A stretch of DNA of 64,000 bases, from NCBI GenBank assembly GCA_033852075.1, contig JAWSVC010000033.1:24552-88551 (forward strand), written 5' to 3'. Under the pieces are notes generated by a model. The model was given only the letters and a program-made list of their open reading frames with translations, ran no database searches and was not told the DNA's origin. A program made the position numbers and the translations under genes. Position 1 is the first letter of the stretch. Every line of letters starts with the position of its first letter. This document shows, one piece after another, positions 60,491-64,000 of the stretch. Origin of the DNA: QZLE01 sp033852075 (GTDB lineage: Bacteria > Pseudomonadota > Gammaproteobacteria > QZLD01).

Positions 60491-60836
60491 GTCATTCCCG
60501 CGCAGGCGCACTGCTGTCCGGGGAAAATATTACCTGTCTTTGGAAAGCCATGCGTAGCAAGGTTTCTGAATGAAACAAGTGATTTTAGGCTTAAATTTTT
60601 TAAGTTCCCTGAGCGTAGCCGAAGGGCCAAGAAAAATTCAATAAAATCAATGAGACTTAGGCCTTGGTTTATCCTGAGCGTAGCCGAAGGGCTCAGCCAT
60701 CTTGATTCTATTAAATTATTTCCTAGGGCACTAATGCGCGCAGGCGGGAATCTAGAGAATCATGTTTTGATGCACGGTAGTGGGAGATTCCCAATCAAGT
60801 TGGGAATGACGAACCCTTGTGTTGGGAATGATGTCC
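60491..60836. repeat. Composite ATTCCC / GGGAAT palindromic repeat
   Basis: GTCATTCCCGCGCAGGCG at the left and GCAGGCGGGAATC at the right are the two halves of a common intergenic palindrome (ATTCCCGC..GCGGGAAT). A degenerate second unit reads GATTCCCAATCAAG then TTGGGAATGAC near 60790-60812, and a third fragment GTTGGGAATGATG follows near 60822. The plus-strand reading frame across this area merely translates the repeats. Confidence 0.75.
60509..60736. mobile_element. MITE-like insertion, 228 bp, inside the palindromic repeat
   Basis: The insert splits the host palindrome and is bordered by a perfect 10-bp direct repeat CGCGCAGGCG (60499-60508 and 60737-60746), the likely target-site duplication. 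Its ends are imperfect inverted repeats (left CACTGCTGTCCGGGGAAAAT, right reverse complement CATTAGTGCCCTAGGAAATA). It has no coding capacity, and two copies of CCTGAGCGTAGCCGAAGGG occur inside. End sequence and duplication length recall IS4-type elements; that link is from memory. Confidence 0.65.
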
Positions 60837-60862
60837 CCATGTATAGAAAACCTATAACACCT

Positions 60863-62899
60863 CTAAATTAGCCCACTATGTCTTAACAATGCATCTATCT
60901 TTGGTTCGCGTCCGCGAAAATCAATAAACATCTGCATTGCATCGCGTGAACCACCATTTTGTAAAAATGCAGTTAAGAATTTGTTTCCGGTTTCCTGATT
61001 GAAGATTCCGTCTTCTTCAAATTTAGAGAACGCATCTGCAGATAATACTTCGGCCCATTTATAGCTGTAATAACCAGCTGAATATCCGCCGGCAAAGATA
61101 TGGCTGAATGAATTTGCAAAACGGTTAAATGTAGGTGGAAGCATAACCGCAACTTGTTCTCTTACTTCACGCAGAATGGTTTCTACCTGATTGGCTTTGC
61201 CAGTGGCGAATTCTGCATGCAGGCGCATGTCGAATAGTCCAAACTCTATCTGACGTACCATCTGCATGGCAGCCTGAAAGTTTTTTGCGTTTAGCATCTT
61301 TTCGAACAGTTCTTCTGGTAGCTTTTCTTCGGTTTCAAAATGACCGGATATCATATCCAGGGTTTCTTTGTTCCAACACCAGTTTTCTAAAAACTGACTT
61401 GGAAGTTCAACCGCATCCCAAGGTACGCCGTTAATGCCGGATACACTTGGATGGTCGATAACGGTAAGCATGTGGTGCAATCCATGTCCGAATTCGTGAA
61501 ATAGGGTGGTTACGTCGTTATGGGTTAATAACGAAGGCTTGTCTGCAACCGGCGGTGCAAAATTGCAGGTTAGGTAGGCAACCGGTGTTTGCGAGATCGA
61601 TGTGGAGACAAAACGTTTTTTGCATTCATCCATCCAGGCTCCGCCACGTTTGTTTTGGCGCGCATAAAGGTCAAAGTAAAAGCGTCCAAGTATCTTTCCG
61701 TTAAGATCGTTGATTTGGTAGAAGGATGCATCTTTGTGCCAGGTATCAAATTGGTTAATCTGTTCAATCTTGATTGGGAATAATTTTTCGACGGTAGTAA
61801 ATAATCCTTGAATAACCTTAGGAGCAGGGAAGTATGGGCGCAGGTCTTCTTGTGAAATTGCGTACTTTTTTTGCCTTAGTTTCTCTGATGCATAGCTTAC
61901 GTCCCAAGCTTGTAAAGAATCAATTCCAAGTTCGTCTTGGGCAAATTGCTTTAGCTCCGTAAATTCTTGTTTGGCTTTTGCAATAGAATGGTTGGCAAGG
62001 TTATTTAGAAAGTCGATAACCTGTTGTGGTGTTTCTGCCATCTTTGTTGCCAGGGACTTTTCTGCGTGATTAGCAAACCCAAGTATCTGCGCTGCTTCAA
62101 GTTTCTTTTTCAGCGTTTGGTAAATGATATCGGTATTATCCCATTTGCCTGCATTAGGCCCCTGGTCGGATGCTCTGGTGCAATATGCCTGGTATGTCTC
62201 TTGTCTTAGCTCACGATTGTCGGCATAGGTGATAACTGCAAAATAAGAAGGAAATTCCAGAGTGATGGTGTAGCCATCTTGCTTGCGTTCTGTTGCTGCC
62301 TGTTTGGCCATAGCAATAGATGATTCCGGTAGCCCTTGCAATGCAGCTTCGTCGGTGAAGTTTTTGGTCCAGGAATTAGTGGCATCCAGCAGGTTTTGTT
62401 CAAATTTGGCGCTAAGGCTGGATAGATCCTGCTTTAGCTGCTTGAACTGTTCTTTTTTATCGGTAGGCAGGTCAACGCCGGATAGGTGAAAATCACGCAA
62501 TGCATGCTCAATGGTTTTTTGTTGCCCTTCATCCAGTGAATTGAACTCCGGGGAGTCGGCTATCTGCTTATAGGCTCGGTAGATAGTCTCGTTTTGACCA
62601 AATTCGGTTGCGTATTTGCTAAGAATTGGCAGGCAGGTGTTGTAGGCATCACGCAATTCAGGAGTATTTACCACCGCATTCATGTGTCCAACCGGTGACC
62701 ATGCCTTGGATAGTTTGTCCTCATCTTCTTCGATCTTGCTGATAAAATTATCCCAACTGAATTCCTGAGTATTTTTCAACAGGCTGTTTAGGTTGGATTT
62801 GTTTTTTTCAATGATGGTCTCGATAGCAGGTTGGATATCTGCAGGATTGATTTTACTAAATTGTGGTAGGTCGGTTTGTTCAAGAAGCGGATTAGTCAT
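60863..62899 (-). CDS. prlC: Oligopeptidase A (M3 family)
   Basis: This protein of about 678 aa starts at ATG 62899 (TNPLLEQTDLPQFSKINPAD), with AGGA upstream. It contains the M3 zinc motif LFHEFGHGLHHML, followed by the third ligand Glu in PSQFLENWCWN, and FAGGYSAGYYSYKWAEVL near the C-terminus. Oligopeptidase A degrades short peptides, including cleaved signal peptides, in the cytoplasm. It is divergent from the gamma-carbonic anhydrase gene. Confidence 0.95.
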   Translation of the reverse strand: MTNPLLEQTDLPQFSKINPADIQPAIETIIEKNKSNLNSLLKNTQEFSWDNFISKIEEDEDKLSKAWSPVGHMNAVVNTPELRDAYNTCLPILSKYATEFGQNETIYRAYKQIADSPEFNSLDEGQQKTIEHALRDFHLSGVDLPTDKKEQFKQLKQDLSSLSAKFEQNLLDATNSWTKNFTDEAALQGLPESSIAMAKQAATERKQDGYTITLEFPSYFAVITYADNRELRQETYQAYCTRASDQGPNAGKWDNTDIIYQTLKKKLEAAQILGFANHAEKSLATKMAETPQQVIDFLNNLANHSIAKAKQEFTELKQFAQDELGIDSLQAWDVSYASEKLRQKKYAISQEDLRPYFPAPKVIQGLFTTVEKLFPIKIEQINQFDTWHKDASFYQINDLNGKILGRFYFDLYARQNKRGGAWMDECKKRFVSTSISQTPVAYLTCNFAPPVADKPSLLTHNDVTTLFHEFGHGLHHMLTVIDHPSVSGINGVPWDAVELPSQFLENWCWNKETLDMISGHFETEEKLPEELFEKMLNAKNFQAAMQMVRQIEFGLFDMRLHAEFATGKANQVETILREVREQVAVMLPPTFNRFANSFSHIFAGGYSAGYYSYKWAEVLSADAFSKFEEDGIFNQETGNKFLTAFLQNGGSRDAMQMFIDFRGREPKIDALLRHSGLI

Positions 62900-63138
62900 G
62901 GTTATCCTGAGGGTAAAAGTTATCAAAATTAAGTCGCTATTTTATAGCACTTATTGTTATTTTTCTAAAATATAAAAAAGGGAAAGATTAGTAATCTTAT
63001 TTTTAAGTAAATCAACTTCAAAGGTGCTGAGTGTAGTAATAAACATATAAAAATTACAAAAATATGAATATATGCTCGCAATCCACAACAGTTTTTTTTA
63101 TTATAACGTGCTTTATTAATATCTGGCGACAGGTGAAA

Positions 63139-63675
63139 ATGAATATACGTGAATATCAAGGTAAAAAGCCGCAGGTTGCTGAAAGTGCATATGTGGATAT
63201 ATCTTCAGTAATTATCGGTGATGTAACTATAGGAGAGGATTCTTCTATATGGCCTTTAGTAACAGCTCGTGGTGACGTTCACAGGATAGAGATTGGCGCC
63301 AGAACAAACATTCAAGATGGAACTATCATGCATGTTACTCATAGCAGTGATTACGTTCCAGGTGGAAACCCTTTAGTAATTGGCAACGATGTAACTGTAG
63401 GGCATCAGGCTATGCTGCATGCATGTACCATTGGCAATAATTGTCTGATTGGTATGGGGGCGGTGGTATTAGACGGCGCAGTGGTTGAAGACCATGTGGT
63501 AGTTGGTGCCGGTAGTGTAGTTCCTCCACAAAAGGTTCTTAAAACTGGTTATTTGTATTTGGGTAATCCGGTAAAACTGATTCGTAAGCTAAATCAGGAA
63601 GAGATGGATTATTTTGAATATGCGGCCAGGCATTATATTGAGTTGAAGAATAACTGTATCGCTGAGAACTGGTAA
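63139..63675 (+). CDS. Gamma-carbonic anhydrase family protein
   Basis: This protein of about 178 aa starts at ATG 63139 (NIREYQGKKPQVAESAYVDI), with AGGTG upstream; the longer frame from 63064 adds a hydrophobic extension absent from the family. It has left-handed beta-helix hexapeptide repeats and the metal-site histidines in IMHVTHSSDYVPG and VTVGHQAMLHACTIG. Members (YrdA/CaiE type) bind zinc or iron and often lack strong anhydrase activity. It is divergent from prlC, a common pairing. Confidence 0.9.
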   Translation: MNIREYQGKKPQVAESAYVDISSVIIGDVTIGEDSSIWPLVTARGDVHRIEIGARTNIQDGTIMHVTHSSDYVPGGNPLVIGNDVTVGHQAMLHACTIGNNCLIGMGAVVLDGAVVEDHVVVGAGSVVPPQKVLKTGYLYLGNPVKLIRKLNQEEMDYFEYAARHYIELKNNCIAENW

Positions 63676-63682
63676 TTTAAAG

Positions 63683-63925
63683 CTATTGCGCTTGCTAATA
63701 CTGCGTTAAAAAGCATTTTAAAACTGCTCACATACTTGTTGTATGCTCCGCGTATTTAAANNNNNNNNNNNNNNNNNNNNNNNNNNNNNNNNNNNNNNNN
63801 NNNNNNNNNNNNNNNNNNNNNNNNNNNNNNNNNNNTTGCCTTGCCTTGCCTTGTCTTAGCTTGCGCTCATAACGCTTTAAATCATCCAAGAATCTTGAAA
63901 AATATTCTGCGAAATTTGCTTGAGT
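63683..63925 (+). repeat. Dispersed structured repeat, copy C, interrupted by the gap
   Basis: Left of the gap the sequence CTCACATACTTGTTGTATGCTCC resembles the inner hairpin of copy A, and TTTAAA flanks can pair around it. Right of the gap, GAATCTTGAAAAATATTCTG matches the tail of copies A and B. The copy therefore probably spans the unresolved bases and is longer than the others. Confidence 0.55.
63761..63835. other. Assembly gap (75 N) beside TTGCC tandem repeats
   Basis: Seventy-five unresolved bases are followed directly by three TTGCC units and degenerate TTGTC, TTAGC and TTGCG units. The gap probably covers a TTGCC microsatellite inside the dispersed repeat. Confidence 0.9.
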
Positions 63926-63938
63926 TCTATGTAACTAT

Positions 63939-63961
63939 ATTGCCTGATTAAGTCGGGTAAT
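63939..63961. repeat. Dispersed palindromic hairpin, degenerate copy 3
   Basis: ATTGCCTGA, five bases, TCGGGTAAT: same layout as copies at 38.4 and 48.9 kb, with substitutions that mostly keep the pairing through G-T wobbles. Confidence 0.55.
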
Positions 63962-64000
63962 GACCAAAGTATAGGCCTTCCCAAGTTAATACTGTCATCC

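Noticed and set aside
60482..60871. Plus-strand open frame of 129 codons
   Set aside because: It is a translation of palindromic repeats and the MITE-like insert, lacks a ribosome site and has no protein-like composition.
1..64000. CRISPR array, tRNA or rRNA genes
   Set aside because: No regularly spaced direct repeats, tRNA cloverleaf signatures or rRNA motifs were seen on reading the window.

Overview
The window reads as chromosome of a moderately AT-rich gammaproteobacterium; I did not compute GC and did not settle on a genus. Supporting evidence is the conserved order secB-gpsA beside a YibN-type rhodanese, the envC / C-terminal protease / divergent polysaccharide deacetylase run, a MutT-ThiE fusion, msbA/lpxL lipid A genes, a heptosyltransferase-rich LPS core cluster and a Gac/Rsm-type small RNA. 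PHA synthase, proton-translocating transhydrogenase and a squalene/phytoene synthase point to a free-living respiratory bacterium. Position 63761-63835 is an assembly gap.

Layout. 1-12.6 kb: LPS core assembly, nearly all on the minus strand (five GT9 heptosyltransferase-type proteins, two GT4 proteins, an O-antigen ligase/polymerase, msbA, an LpxL-type acyltransferase, and a partial CgeB-type glycosyltransferase at the left edge). 12.9-14.9 kb: a tight plus-strand CheY / CheC / PAS-GGDEF operon. 15-21.4 kb: a SprA-like putative metalloprotease, a small membrane protein, MutT-ThiE, ispB, a long coiled-coil membrane protein, an RsmY/RsmZ/CsrB-type sRNA with a GacA-box-like palindrome upstream, and a small acidic protein. 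21.4-27.8 kb: gpsA, secB, rhodanese, ArsR regulator, envC, S41 protease, polysaccharide deacetylase. 27.8-31.5 kb: a minus-strand cassette of two exosortase-A-associated hydrolases, an acyl carrier protein, a FemAB/GNAT-like protein and an SGNH hydrolase, with no exosortase in the window. 31.6-40.6 kb: priA, phaC, a standalone protease-prodomain lipoprotein followed by a GlyGly-CTERM subtilase, and a cobalamin riboswitch ahead of btuB.

40.8-48.4 kb is an accessory island. An intact cation-efflux gene lies on its left and a truncated, frameshifted 5' copy of the same kind of gene on its right. Between them are a RelB/ParE-type toxin-antitoxin pair, about 700 bp of strongly hairpin-forming DNA with a dif-like palindrome, an orphan Rhs tip with a probable toxin/immunity pair, a DUF1016_N-SNase fusion, a small LMW phosphatase-like protein and a dockerin-like membrane protein.

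48.4-63.7 kb returns to housekeeping: tautomerase, pntA1-pntA2-pntB, mlaA, squalene/phytoene synthase, a REC-REC-histidine kinase, a CHASE-PAS protein with no visible output domain, ubiD, an unknown protein, prlC and a gamma-carbonic anhydrase. Dispersed repeats include a covarying hairpin family (16.4, 40.6 and 63.7 kb), a short palindromic hairpin (38.4, 48.9 and 63.9 kb) and a MITE-like insert with 10-bp direct repeats at 60.5 kb.

The most interesting items are the Rsm-type sRNA with its activator box, the structured island DNA, the prodomain-lipoprotein/subtilase pair, and the three-copy covarying repeat.
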